Assembly (NCBI RefSeq): GCF_024832785.1
Contig: NZ_CP116615.1
Span: forward strand, 4,650,001 to 4,714,000
Length of the DNA: 64,000 nt
Reading direction: 5' to 3'
Source of the DNA: Fontisphaera persica
GTDB lineage: Bacteria; Verrucomicrobiota; Verrucomicrobiia; Limisphaerales; Fontisphaeraceae
Of this stretch, positions 8,257 to 16,582 are shown one piece after another. A model generated the notes under the pieces. That model saw only the letters and a program-made list of their open reading frames with translations. It had not been told where the DNA came from and searched no databases. The translations under genes were made by a program, and so were the position numbers. The stretch's first letter is position 1; every line of letters starts with the position of its first letter.

Positions 8257-9366
8257 TCAGGAGACCGCGGATTGCACGGGGAGGCTGAAGGAAATCACCG
8301 CGCCGCCGGCGGGAGCATTGCGCGCCTCGATGGTGCCCTGGTGGTCTTCGATGATGCGTTTGCAGATGCTCAAGCCCAAGCCGGTGCCCTGGGCTTTGCC
8401 GTGGGTGAAAAAAGGCTCGAACATGCGCGGCAAGATTTCCTCGGGAATGCCTGTGCCGGAATCCTGGATTTCCGTGATGACCCGGCCGTCGCGCACCCGA
8501 AAGCGCACGGTGATGTCCCCGCCCTGGGGCATGGCATCGGTGGCATTGTGGACGAGGTTGTAGAAGACCCGCGACAGGCGCTGGGGATTGGCGGCGATGA
8601 TGACGGAGGGGGCCGGCTCAGGCACTTTGAGGTTGGCCCGTTTCACGGTGATTTCCGCGGCGATTTCCTCCAGGAGCGGCATGACGAAGGCCGCGTAATC
8701 CGTGGCGGCCAGCACGGTGGTGGTTTGGGCGGTGCGGGTGTATTCCAGCAGCTCGTTGACCATGGCGCTGATGCGGTCCACCTGTTTGCGAATGCGTTTT
8801 CGCGCGATGGCGCGGGACTCGGCCGTGGCATTTTCCAGGCCCATCATGTCGGCGGCGATGCCGATGATGTTCAAGGGATTTTTGAGGTCGTGGACAATGG
8901 AGCGGGCAAAGCGGCCCACCAGCGCCAGCCGCTCCGCCTGAATGACCTCACGGATGTATTGGCGGTTGAACTCGCGCAGCCGGCGGCTGATTTCGCGCAT
9001 CAAATGGCGGGAAAGCACCGGGGAGCGCTCCAACAAGCTCCATAATTCGTCCCGGGAAATGAACCAGGCCTGGACGTCGCCCACGGCGGTGGCGCTGGCG
9101 GAGCGGGGCTCGCTGTCAATGACGGCCATTTCGCCAAACATTTCTCCCGGGCCAATGCGGCTGATGGGCCGGCGGTCGCCCTGGCCGACGAGTGCGGAGA
9201 TTTCCACCTCGCCGGCGCGGACCAGGTACACGCCGTCGCCTTGGTCCCCTTCCTTGAAGATGGTCTGGCCGGGGGCAAAGGAGAGCTCGCGCGCCGCCTG
9301 TCGGATTTGCGCCAGCTCGTGGGGGGGCAAATCGGCCAGCAGCTTGCAGTCTTCCAGGTTCATCAT
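8257..9366 (-). CDS. Cyclic-nucleotide-binding domain sensor histidine kinase
   Basis: This 369-residue protein has no transmembrane segment. Residues about 1-130 form a CRP-type cyclic nucleotide-binding domain (PGQTIFKEGDQGDGVYLVRAG, then FGEMAVIDSEPRSASATA, close to the phosphate-binding cassette). Next comes a HisKA dimerisation helix with the phospho-acceptor in SIVHDLKNPLN. The HATPase domain has an N box NLVHNATDAMP, G1 DSGTGIPEE and G2 GTGLGLSICK. It is a soluble kinase probably tuned by a nucleotide or by protein contact. No response regulator lies next to it, so it is an orphan. It runs convergent to the epimerase gene, 14 bases away. Confidence 0.92.
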   Translation of the reverse strand: MMNLEDCKLLADLPPHELAQIRQAARELSFAPGQTIFKEGDQGDGVYLVRAGEVEISALVGQGDRRPISRIGPGEMFGEMAVIDSEPRSASATAVGDVQAWFISRDELWSLLERSPVLSRHLMREISRRLREFNRQYIREVIQAERLALVGRFARSIVHDLKNPLNIIGIAADMMGLENATAESRAIARKRIRKQVDRISAMVNELLEYTRTAQTTTVLAATDYAAFVMPLLEEIAAEITVKRANLKVPEPAPSVIIAANPQRLSRVFYNLVHNATDAMPQGGDITVRFRVRDGRVITEIQDSGTGIPEEILPRMFEPFFTHGKAQGTGLGLSICKRIIEDHQGTIEARNAPAGGAVISFSLPVQSAVS

Positions 9367-9406
9367 GACACTTATAATTTAGACCAGATTGGCCGCGGGT
9401 AAAGGG

Positions 9407-10258
9407 TTATCGCTTCTCCATGGGGCCAGCCATTTCCCGCACCCGCTCCAAAATGACCTCCACCATCAACGGCTCCCGTCCAATGCTGGCGGCGTACCAC
9501 ACCCGCTTGCCGTGGCGGAGGGTGGGATTGGGAAAGGTGGGCTGTCCGGCCTGGTAACGGGCATGTACAGCTTGGGGGTCTTCGCCAAGCAACACCGGAA
9601 TATCTTCATAGGAGTGCAGTCCGTCACTGATGAAAAACGGCACCACCACCAGGTTTTCGCACGGGGCCAGGCGGTAGCAGTCTTCAATGCGCGGCTCCTC
9701 TTCCATGAAAATGGCATGGACGGCGGCATATTCCGCGCGGGCGCGGATTAACTCCGCCTGGTGTTCGATGATTTTGCGCGAGTTCTCATTGTTGCCCGTG
9801 CCATGTCCGGCAATGAACAGAGCCGTCTGCGCGGGGGGTGGTGCGGGGGGATGGGCCGCCACCACTTCGCGCGCGCGCGCCAGCAAGACTTCGGTCATGC
9901 GGTCATGGGTGCCTACGGGGCGGGTGTAATGGAGGATTTGAGGTCCCCGCCGTTGGACCCGCGCAAACGCCGTCTGCCCCGGCGCGCACAGTCCCAGTTC
10001 GCGCGGCAGCACTTCCTCGGTGAAGTAACCCTCGGAGATGAACAGGGGCACCAGAAACACCCGCGGCGCAAAGGCTCCGCGCAACACGCCGGCAATGAAA
10101 GGCTCCTGTTTCCAAAAGCCGGTCAGCACCTGGGCAAACAAGCGGCGTTGGCGCAGCGCCTCCGCATGCTGATAGGTGGGCAGGGCCGACTCCGCGTTCA
10201 AGGTGGAGCCGTGCCCCAGCAGTACCAGAGCCGCGTCTGAGTAATCATCGTTCTTCAT
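9407..10258 (-). CDS. Sirohydrochlorin cobaltochelatase CbiX-like, two-domain
   Basis: This protein of about 283 residues contains two CbiX/SirB-like halves. The first starts ALVLLGHGST and the second TALFIAGHGTGNNENS; each has the conserved Gly-His-Gly strand end where the metal-binding His sits. Further His/Glu-rich motifs include FISEGYFTEEVLP and FFISDGLHSYEDIPVLLG. The family inserts Co2+ or Fe2+ into sirohydrochlorin for cobalamin or siroheme. No other tetrapyrrole gene is nearby and no cobalamin riboswitch was seen upstream. ATG 10258 is chosen because the longer frame to 10549 adds an Arg/Pro-rich stretch of non-coding character. Confidence 0.82.
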   Translation of the reverse strand: MKNDDYSDAALVLLGHGSTLNAESALPTYQHAEALRQRRLFAQVLTGFWKQEPFIAGVLRGAFAPRVFLVPLFISEGYFTEEVLPRELGLCAPGQTAFARVQRRGPQILHYTRPVGTHDRMTEVLLARAREVVAAHPPAPPPAQTALFIAGHGTGNNENSRKIIEHQAELIRARAEYAAVHAIFMEEEPRIEDCYRLAPCENLVVVPFFISDGLHSYEDIPVLLGEDPQAVHARYQAGQPTFPNPTLRHGKRVWYAASIGREPLMVEVILERVREMAGPMEKR

Positions 10259-10507
10259 GTCCCAATCCCAAGCATAACTCACCTGGCGGCACGTACCAAG
10301 TGCGGAGCGCGGACGGCGCGGCTGGAGATTGGGGGGCGAGCGTGCCGAAGGAAAAGGGCGGCGCATGGCTGCCCAACTTTTTTGCCACCTGGCCGGTGGT
10401 TTGCGTGTCGTCTCATGATAAAACAGGCGTTGGAAGCTTGACGCCAGGCTGCCCCCGATGGAAATTGGGCGAGTACACATTAACAAAAAACAGCACGACA
10501 TACGCCT

Positions 10508-11794
10508 ATGAATTCTGCGTCTCTTCCTTCGCGCCGCCGTTTCCTGCAAACCACTTCCGCGGCGGTGGTGGCCGCGCCATGGATTTTATCGAGCGCCCGG
10601 GCTGCGGCGATGGAAACGCCCTTGAAAATTGGACTGGTGGGTTGTGGGGGTCGTGGGTCGGGGGCGGCGCTGAATGCCTTGCGGGCCGATCCGAATGTGC
10701 AATTGACGGCGTTGGGGGATGTGTTTGAGGCGCCGCTGAGAAACTCGCTGGCCGATTTGCAAAGCAAGCATCCGGACAAGGTCAAGGTGACGCCGGAGCA
10801 TTGTTTTGTGGGGTTGGACGCCTACAAGAAAGTCATCGAGAGCGGGGTGGACGTGGTGCTGCTGGCGACCCCGCCGGGTTTTCGCCCCCAACACCTGGCT
10901 GCCGCCGTGGCCGCCGGCAAACATGTGTTTTGCGAGAAGCCCATGGCCACCGATGCTCCGGGCGTGCGGTCGGTCATGGAGTCGGCCAAAATCGCCCGGC
11001 AAAAGAAGCTGGCCATCGTGGCTGGTTTTTGCTGGCGGTACAACCAGGCGCGGCGGGAGTTTTACAAGCGGGTGCATGACGGGGCGCTGGGGGCGATTCG
11101 CGCCATATACGCCACCTACCTGACCAGTCCGGTAAAACCGATGCCGCCCGCGAGTAGCCGCCCGCCGGGGATGGGGGACGTGGAATGGCAGTTGCGGAAT
11201 TGGTACAACTTTGTGTGGCTCTCGGGGGATGGCCTGGTGGAGCAGGCCTGCCATAGTGTGGACAAAATTGCGTGGGCCATGCAGGACAAACCGCCGCTTA
11301 AAGCCGTGGCCAATGGGGGGCGCAACGTGCCCAACGGCGAGGGCAACATTTACGACCACATTGACGTGTTTTACGAGTATCCAAACGGGGTGCGGGCCTT
11401 CATGGCGCAGCGTCAAATATCCAACTGTGTGGGGGATAACTCGGATTATTTGATGGGGGAGAAGGGCACGGGGACCATCAAGGGGTGGAATGTGCCGGTG
11501 ATTCAAACGACGGAATTGTGGCGCTACCGGGGCGAAAGCAAAGACATGTATCAGATGGAGCACGATGAACTGTTTGCCTCCATCCGGAAGGGTGAACCGA
11601 TTAATGACGGTGAGTGGATGGCCACCAGCACGTTGATGGCCATCATGGGGCGCATGGCGGCGTACACCGGCAAGGAAATCACCTGGGAAATGGCCCTGAA
11701 TTCCAAAGAACAGCTCGTGCCCGAAAACCTGACGTGGGACATGAAGCTGCCCATCAAGCCTTTGGCGGTGCCGGGTAAGACAGAGTTCATTTGA
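10508..11794 (+). CDS. Tat-exported Gfo/Idh/MocA family oxidoreductase
   Basis: This 428-residue protein has a twin-arginine signal (SRRRFLQTTSAAVVAAPW, cleaved after an Ala-rich segment). An NAD(P)-binding Rossmann domain follows (KIGLVGCGGRGSGAA), then the family signature CEKPMATD around residue 145. The C-terminal alpha/beta domain includes the H in EQACHSVDKIAW. Family members oxidise or epimerise sugars, inositols or glycosides with tightly bound NAD. Tat export, carrying the folded cofactor, is common for the many paralogs in Verrucomicrobia and Planctomycetes. The substrate is unknown. A second member is at 57601-58920. Confidence 0.92.
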   Translation: MNSASLPSRRRFLQTTSAAVVAAPWILSSARAAAMETPLKIGLVGCGGRGSGAALNALRADPNVQLTALGDVFEAPLRNSLADLQSKHPDKVKVTPEHCFVGLDAYKKVIESGVDVVLLATPPGFRPQHLAAAVAAGKHVFCEKPMATDAPGVRSVMESAKIARQKKLAIVAGFCWRYNQARREFYKRVHDGALGAIRAIYATYLTSPVKPMPPASSRPPGMGDVEWQLRNWYNFVWLSGDGLVEQACHSVDKIAWAMQDKPPLKAVANGGRNVPNGEGNIYDHIDVFYEYPNGVRAFMAQRQISNCVGDNSDYLMGEKGTGTIKGWNVPVIQTTELWRYRGESKDMYQMEHDELFASIRKGEPINDGEWMATSTLMAIMGRMAAYTGKEITWEMALNSKEQLVPENLTWDMKLPIKPLAVPGKTEFI

Positions 11795-11904
11795 GCGGGC
11801 CGCGCAGGAGCCGGCAGGCGGGGATGGGGGGGGGAGGCGGTCCCCGGCCTTTGCTACTGGCAAGGGATGAGGCAGCTTGGGGGAGCCAGTGGGCACACTG
11901 CCCG

Positions 11905-12546
11905 TCAGGCGGGCACCAGGCCTGGCAGGCGGCAACATTCCCGCCAGATGGCCGCTTCAATTTCCTCCACGGTGCCGGTGGCCTCCAGCCACTTGACCCG
12001 CCCCGGCTCGGCGGCGGCAATGCGGCGATAACCTTCCTCCACCCGTGCAAAAAAATCACGCCCGGCTTCTTCCATGCGGTCGCGAGCCGGCGGCTGACCG
12101 CGCGCCATGCGGCGGACTTCACTGACGGCCAGCGGCACATGCAAGACGAAGGTTAAATCGGGCCGCGTGCCGTCCACGGCAAAATCAATGATGGACTGGA
12201 CCTGCTGCAAATCCAGTTGCCGGCCGTATCCCTGATATGCCGTGGTGGAATCATAAAAGCGGTCGCACAACACACACCGGCCGGCCAGCAGGGCGGGGCG
12301 GATGACCTCGCGCACCAATTGGGCGCGCGCGGCGCAGATAAGCAGCAGCTCGGTTTCTGGCGTCATGGCGCCCCCCTCGAAGTAGTGTTTGACCAACTCG
12401 CGGATTTGCTCGCTGATGGCCGTGCCGCCGGGTTCACGGAGGGTGAGGACTTCGCGCCCGCTTTGGCGCAGGCGCCGCGCCAGCCGCTCGATTTGGGTGG
12501 ACTTGCCGCTGCCTTCCGTGCCCTCGAAGGTGATGAACCAGCCCAT
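11905..12546 (-). CDS. tmk: Thymidylate kinase
   Basis: This 213-residue dTMP kinase begins with the P-loop FEGTEGSGKSTQ. It carries REPGGTAISE (substrate-binding Arg) and CDRFYDSTTAYQGYGR (the DRx motif). A LID region near ARGQPPARDRMEEAGRDFF carries the basic residues of the E. coli-type enzyme. It makes dTDP for DNA synthesis. It follows the DUF1573-cytochrome gene by 5 bases on the same strand, so the two are very likely co-transcribed, although their functions are unrelated. Confidence 0.96.
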   Translation of the reverse strand: MGWFITFEGTEGSGKSTQIERLARRLRQSGREVLTLREPGGTAISEQIRELVKHYFEGGAMTPETELLLICAARAQLVREVIRPALLAGRCVLCDRFYDSTTAYQGYGRQLDLQQVQSIIDFAVDGTRPDLTFVLHVPLAVSEVRRMARGQPPARDRMEEAGRDFFARVEEGYRRIAAAEPGRVKWLEATGTVEEIEAAIWRECCRLPGLVPA

Positions 12547-12551
12547 GCGGC

Positions 12552-13523
12552 TTAATGTGCGGGTTGGGTGGGTGTGGCGGCCGGTTGCGGGGGCTGGCTT
12601 TGCTGAAAAGGCCCCACCAAATACTCCACCAGGGAGAAAATCTGGTCATCGGTCAGTGGCCCGCCGTGGCTGCGAGCGAAGGCGGGCATGAGCGTGCCCG
12701 GCTTGCCAAACATCACCCACTGCAACCAGTACTCCCGTTGGGCGGGGCGCTTGGGATTGCGCAAGTCGGGGACCATTTGGGCGCGATGGGGGGCGTCATG
12801 GCAGACGCCGCAGGCCGCCGCAAACAATTCCGCCCCCATCTTGCCGCGGGCGGGCTCGGCGTGGCAGGTGGCGCAGCCGCCCTTGAAGACGAGTTGGCGG
12901 TCATTCTTGGCCAGTTCCAGGTTCATCTGGCGTTGCTGCGCGCTCATGGCGTTGCCGGCGGCGTTGGGGTTGTTGAGCACGGGGTCCGGCACGCGGGCGC
13001 TCACGGTCAGGTATTGGGGGCCGTGAGAGGTGTTGAGGGTGACGGTTTTGGTGACCAGGCCATATTTGCCGCGCACGTCCATGTTGACTTCAATCTTGCC
13101 CGTGCCGCCTGGAGGAATGCGATAGGGGTAACTGGGCAGGGTGGCCACGGTGCAGCCACAGGAGGAATGGGTGTTGATAATCAAGATTTCCGCCGGTCCC
13201 TGATTGGTGCATAAAAAAACAAAATGCACGTTGGTTTCCCCGCTTTTGACCCGGATTTCCTTGGCCATGGCGTCCCACACCAGGGTGTTGGGCGGCAGGG
13301 TGGGCAGGGCCGGGGGTGGGGTGGCCGGCACCACGGCCGGCGCGGGCGCGGGCGCAGTGGCGGGGGGCAGCGCGGGCGGCGGCACGGGCACAGGAATGGG
13401 CTGAGGCGCGGGAAGAGGCGGAGGCGGTGGGACGGGCTGCGGCGCCGGTTGAGTTTGGCTCAACAAACCCCAGCCGGTGATTAGCACCACCGCGTAAAAG
13501 ACGGGCAACAGGCAGCGCTTCAT
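12552..13523 (-). CDS. Exported DUF1573 protein fused to a two-motif cytochrome c domain
   Basis: This 323-residue protein has an N-terminal hydrophobic signal or anchor. A proline-rich spacer of about 60 residues follows, then a DUF1573 Ig-like domain (about 85-190) with the conserved SSCGCTVA. The C-terminal cytochrome c module has two CxxCH sites, CATCH and CGVCH, and a possible Met ligand in GTLMPAFARS. It is probably periplasmic and electron-carrying. It lies between a multiheme TPR cytochrome (91 bases upstream) and tmk (5 bases downstream). The two closely spaced haem motifs fit either a dihaem domain or one truncated domain next to a complete one. Confidence 0.85.
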   Translation of the reverse strand: MKRCLLPVFYAVVLITGWGLLSQTQPAPQPVPPPPPLPAPQPIPVPVPPPALPPATAPAPAPAVVPATPPPALPTLPPNTLVWDAMAKEIRVKSGETNVHFVFLCTNQGPAEILIINTHSSCGCTVATLPSYPYRIPPGGTGKIEVNMDVRGKYGLVTKTVTLNTSHGPQYLTVSARVPDPVLNNPNAAGNAMSAQQRQMNLELAKNDRQLVFKGGCATCHAEPARGKMGAELFAAACGVCHDAPHRAQMVPDLRNPKRPAQREYWLQWVMFGKPGTLMPAFARSHGGPLTDDQIFSLVEYLVGPFQQSQPPQPAATPTQPAH

Positions 13524-13614
13524 GGCCTTCTAAATTACCACAAATCTACCGCCGAAAAAGCCAAAAAAGCTCACCCGGAGTAAAAGCCCCCGGGATGCGC
13601 TGGGGCGGCTGGGC

Positions 13615-16074
13615 CTAACGTTGCGCCTCCAGATATTGCAACAGCCGCAGGGTATCGGCGTCCTGGGGATGGATGGCCAGGGCGCGGCGGGCGGCGGCGC
13701 GGGCATCGGCCAGGCGCCCCATGCGGGCGAAGATGGTGGCGGCGGCATAGGGAATGCGGGCATCAGCAGGCGCGAGGGCCTCCGCGCGGCGCAAGGCCTC
13801 CACGGCTCCGGAAGGATCGCCCAGGGCGTTGCGGGCCAGGCCCAGGTTGTACCAGGCGCGATGATGGTTGGGGTCCAGGTGCACGGCGTGTTCCAACTCG
13901 GTGGCGCAAGCGCGAAGGTCATTGGCTTCATTCAAGGCCAGCCCGAGTTTGTAACGCATCTCGGCATCCTGAGGCGCCAGCCGCACGGCTTCGCGCAGGT
14001 GGCGCACGGCCTCTTGAATGTGGCCGGCCTGGCTGAGGATGACGGCGTATTCATGGCGGATGGCGGGCGAGCGCGGGTCCCATTCCACCGCTTTTTGGAA
14101 GTGGGCCGCGGCCTGCGCGTTATCATTGCGGGCCAGGTGAAAGAGTCCGAGCTGCATCTGGCCGGCGGGTTGATCGGCGTTGAGTTGCAGGGTGTGCAGG
14201 TATTCGCGCATCACCGGAGCGTGGGGGTCAAGCTGGCCCCGCAGGGCGGAGGCGGCCTGAAAGCGCACGGCGCGAATGGGGTCCGCCAACGCTTCCCGGA
14301 GCGCCTTTTCCACCGTCGGCGGCGCCCGGGTTCCGTCGCGGGTCAAACCGCCCAACGCCTGCGCGACGTGGGCGCGCACCAGCTCGTTGGTGTCGGCAAG
14401 CTGGCGCACCAGGGCGGCGGTGACGTCAGGCTCGTGCAGCCAGGGGTCCAACAAGGCAGCGGCGGCCGCGCGCCAGTAGGGGATGGGGTCGCGGGCGAGC
14501 ATTTCCAGCAAGGGCGCGCGGGCGGCCGGGTCGCCGCGGCGGGCGCGGGCGGCGGTCTGGGCGCGCTGGCGGTAGGGACGATTCATTTTATCACCGTACC
14601 ATTTGTCCACCCATTCGATGGCCCAGTCCACGGTGTTGGTGGTGTGGCAGCGGTTGCAGGCGTTGGGGATGCCGAATTGTTTGGTGAGGAGCGGGTCGGG
14701 GATGGTCCAGCCGTGGTCATGGCGCCAATGGCGTTGCATGAAGGGGGTTTGGGGCATGTGGCAATTCACGCATTGTCCGCCCGTTTCCTTGATGTTCTTA
14801 AAATCAGTGGTGTTCAGGTCCACCTCCACCAGCTCGCCATTGGTGTTCACGAAAGGGTTGAACACCTTGTGGAAACTGTGTTTAACGGGGTCAATGATGG
14901 GGGCGTTGGTGTGGGAGCCTTCGTGGCAGCGGGCGCACAACAGATTGCCCGGCAGCAGGGGTTTCATGGTGTGGGGATGGTGGCAGTCGGCGCAGGTGAC
15001 TCCGCCCTGGGCGTGCATGCGGCTGCCGAGGAAGGGGGCAAATTCATAGTCTTCATCGCGAATCTGGCCGTCGGGATAAAAGATGTCGGTCTGGTCCACG
15101 ATTTGGAGCATGAAATGGTCCCAGAAGTTGTCGCCGGGCTTGAAATCGCCAGTGAGGTCCATGCGGCGGGCATGACAAAAGGCGCAGGTATGCAGGGTTT
15201 GCTGGCGGGTGGGTTTGCGCAGGGTGGGGTCGGGGAGGCCGGAGCCTTTGTGTTGGTACTGCCATTGGTTGTGGTCTTTCATGGGGCCGTGGCAGGCTTC
15301 GCAGCCCACGCTCATTTCAGCCATGGTGGTGCGGTAGGCATCGGTGCGGGCGTCGTAATTTTTGCGCAGGCGCGTATTGTGGCAGCCGGCGCACATGCTG
15401 TTCCAGTTCATGCCACGGCCGGACCAGTGGCCCCATTCACCGGGCTGGCGGTCCTCCTGGCCAAAGACATTGAACCATTCATTGGAAACGGGGTCATAGG
15501 AGGCTTCCAAGGTTTGCCAGCGCCCGCCGGGAAAAGGCGTGAGGTATTGGAGCAGGGGGAAGTTGCCAATGACTCGCTCCACGACAAAAGGCCCGTGGTT
15601 GGTGGGGCCGGGGGTGCGCACTTCAAAACGGCCGTTTTCATACCGGACGCCGGTGAATTGGGTGCCATGGTGGAAGGCTCGGGGCGGGTCAAAGGCGGGC
15701 CGGTCTCGTGCGGGGTCCACGGGCCGCTCGGCGAGGGCGTGATTGGAGTGCCGCCAATGCGCATAGGCTTCGGCATGACATTCGCGGCAACTTTCGGAGC
15801 CGCCATATTGGGCAAAGACTTCTTTTTCCGGCGCCAACTGAAAAAAGTTCACCTTGGGGATGTCCTGGTTGGCGGCGGAGGCGGCGGAGGCGGCGGATGG
15901 CGAAGCGGGGGGCTGAGCGGGGGGGGATGGATGCGGAGTTCGCCAATGCCACCAGCAGAGCGCCAAGGCGATGACCGCGAGGAGGCCGGTTCCCCAAGGC
16001 AGCCAACGCCGGCGTGGGGCCGAAGCGTGCCGGGGGTGCCGGGAGGCGCGATGCGGAGCAGCGCTCATGGCCAT
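13615..16074 (-). CDS. Multiheme (8 CxxCH) cytochrome c with HEAT-like and TPR repeats
   Basis: This protein of about 819 residues has an N-terminal basic segment and one transmembrane helix (GTGLLAVIALALCWWHW), then a Pro/Ala linker. The cytochrome region has eight CxxCH motifs: CRECH, CAGCH, CEACH, CAFCH, CADCH, CARCH, CVNCH and CNRCH. After these come HEAT-like repeats (about 470-590) and several TPR units to the end. This architecture is the cytochrome c554-like multiheme/TPR type seen in Planctomycetes and Verrucomicrobia. It is probably anchored in the inner membrane facing the periplasm. The start at 16074 (or ATG 16068) avoids an implausible 63-residue extension. Confidence 0.88.
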   Translation of the reverse strand: MAMSAAPHRASRHPRHASAPRRRWLPWGTGLLAVIALALCWWHWRTPHPSPPAQPPASPSAASAASAANQDIPKVNFFQLAPEKEVFAQYGGSESCRECHAEAYAHWRHSNHALAERPVDPARDRPAFDPPRAFHHGTQFTGVRYENGRFEVRTPGPTNHGPFVVERVIGNFPLLQYLTPFPGGRWQTLEASYDPVSNEWFNVFGQEDRQPGEWGHWSGRGMNWNSMCAGCHNTRLRKNYDARTDAYRTTMAEMSVGCEACHGPMKDHNQWQYQHKGSGLPDPTLRKPTRQQTLHTCAFCHARRMDLTGDFKPGDNFWDHFMLQIVDQTDIFYPDGQIRDEDYEFAPFLGSRMHAQGGVTCADCHHPHTMKPLLPGNLLCARCHEGSHTNAPIIDPVKHSFHKVFNPFVNTNGELVEVDLNTTDFKNIKETGGQCVNCHMPQTPFMQRHWRHDHGWTIPDPLLTKQFGIPNACNRCHTTNTVDWAIEWVDKWYGDKMNRPYRQRAQTAARARRGDPAARAPLLEMLARDPIPYWRAAAAALLDPWLHEPDVTAALVRQLADTNELVRAHVAQALGGLTRDGTRAPPTVEKALREALADPIRAVRFQAASALRGQLDPHAPVMREYLHTLQLNADQPAGQMQLGLFHLARNDNAQAAAHFQKAVEWDPRSPAIRHEYAVILSQAGHIQEAVRHLREAVRLAPQDAEMRYKLGLALNEANDLRACATELEHAVHLDPNHHRAWYNLGLARNALGDPSGAVEALRRAEALAPADARIPYAAATIFARMGRLADARAAARRALAIHPQDADTLRLLQYLEAQR

Positions 16075-16269
16075 GGATGTTAGGACGGGCAATGGGCTGG
16101 TGGCAACGTCAAGATGGGAAGACGGCGGGCAAAAGGGGGCAATGGAGGAGCGAAAAAATGGCCGGAAAGTGCCCCAAGTTTCTCTGCACGGGGGCTTGTA
16201 AAATGTTACATTCAAGTGACGGAAAAATGGCGCAGCCGTAACAGAAGCGGCAAGAAAGGGCACAGGTTT

Positions 16270-16479
16270 ATGGATAAAGTCATTTTTTATACGATGATTC
16301 TGTCAGGCATCATCTTCGGCTGGATGATTTACCTGCACAATCAGCGCGATGTGGAGCCGGCCTGGTCGCCGAAGTATGTGGAACCGGCACGCCCGACGTT
16401 GGGGTCGGTGTTGCGGCAATCGGAGGCGTGGGTGTTCCTGATGGCGCTGGGGCTGGCCATGAGCATCACCCGGCTGTAA
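16270..16479 (+). CDS. Small two-helix membrane protein
   Basis: This 69-residue protein has a first membrane helix at about residues 4-22 (VIFYTMILSGIIFGWMIYL). A Pro-rich hydrophilic loop (AWSPKYVEPARPTLG) follows, then a second helix near the end (WVFLMALGLAMSITRL). I do not recognise a family. It is divergent from the multiheme cytochrome gene with 195 bases between them, so a shared promoter region or an accessory role in that electron-transfer system is possible, but this is only positional. A strong terminator follows. Confidence 0.65.
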   Translation: MDKVIFYTMILSGIIFGWMIYLHNQRDVEPAWSPKYVEPARPTLGSVLRQSEAWVFLMALGLAMSITRL

Positions 16480-16500
16480 CACGCCAAACGCACGGCTTTC

Positions 16501-16546
16501 TAAAAAAACCAACGCCGTGGGGCGGGTTGCCCCACGGCGTTTTGTT
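16501..16546. terminator. Bidirectional Rho-independent terminator
   Basis: A perfect 13-bp inverted repeat, AACGCCGTGGGGC (16511-16523) with GCCCCACGGCGTT (16529-16541), encloses a GGGTT loop. T residues follow on the plus side, and a seven-A run on the left (16502-16508) gives a U-tract on the minus strand. It serves both the small membrane gene (+) and the beta-helix gene (-). Confidence 0.92.
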
Positions 16547-16582
16547 CTAGTGCGGGCGGCTTGCCGCCCTGGTTGGATTCAA

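Noticed and set aside
10390-10405. TGGCCG-N5-TTGCG upstream of the first Gfo/Idh/MocA gene
   Set aside because: Spacing is right but two -24 positions and the final W of the -12 fail; likely chance in GC-rich sequence.
10259-10507. Cobalamin riboswitch upstream of the CbiX-like gene
   Set aside because: No B12-box-like sequence or recognisable fold could be seen in this GC-rich stretch.
13621-16083. 820-codon plus-strand frame opposite the multiheme cytochrome
   Set aside because: It is a mirror of the real gene caused by high GC; the minus strand carries eight CxxCH motifs and TPRs.
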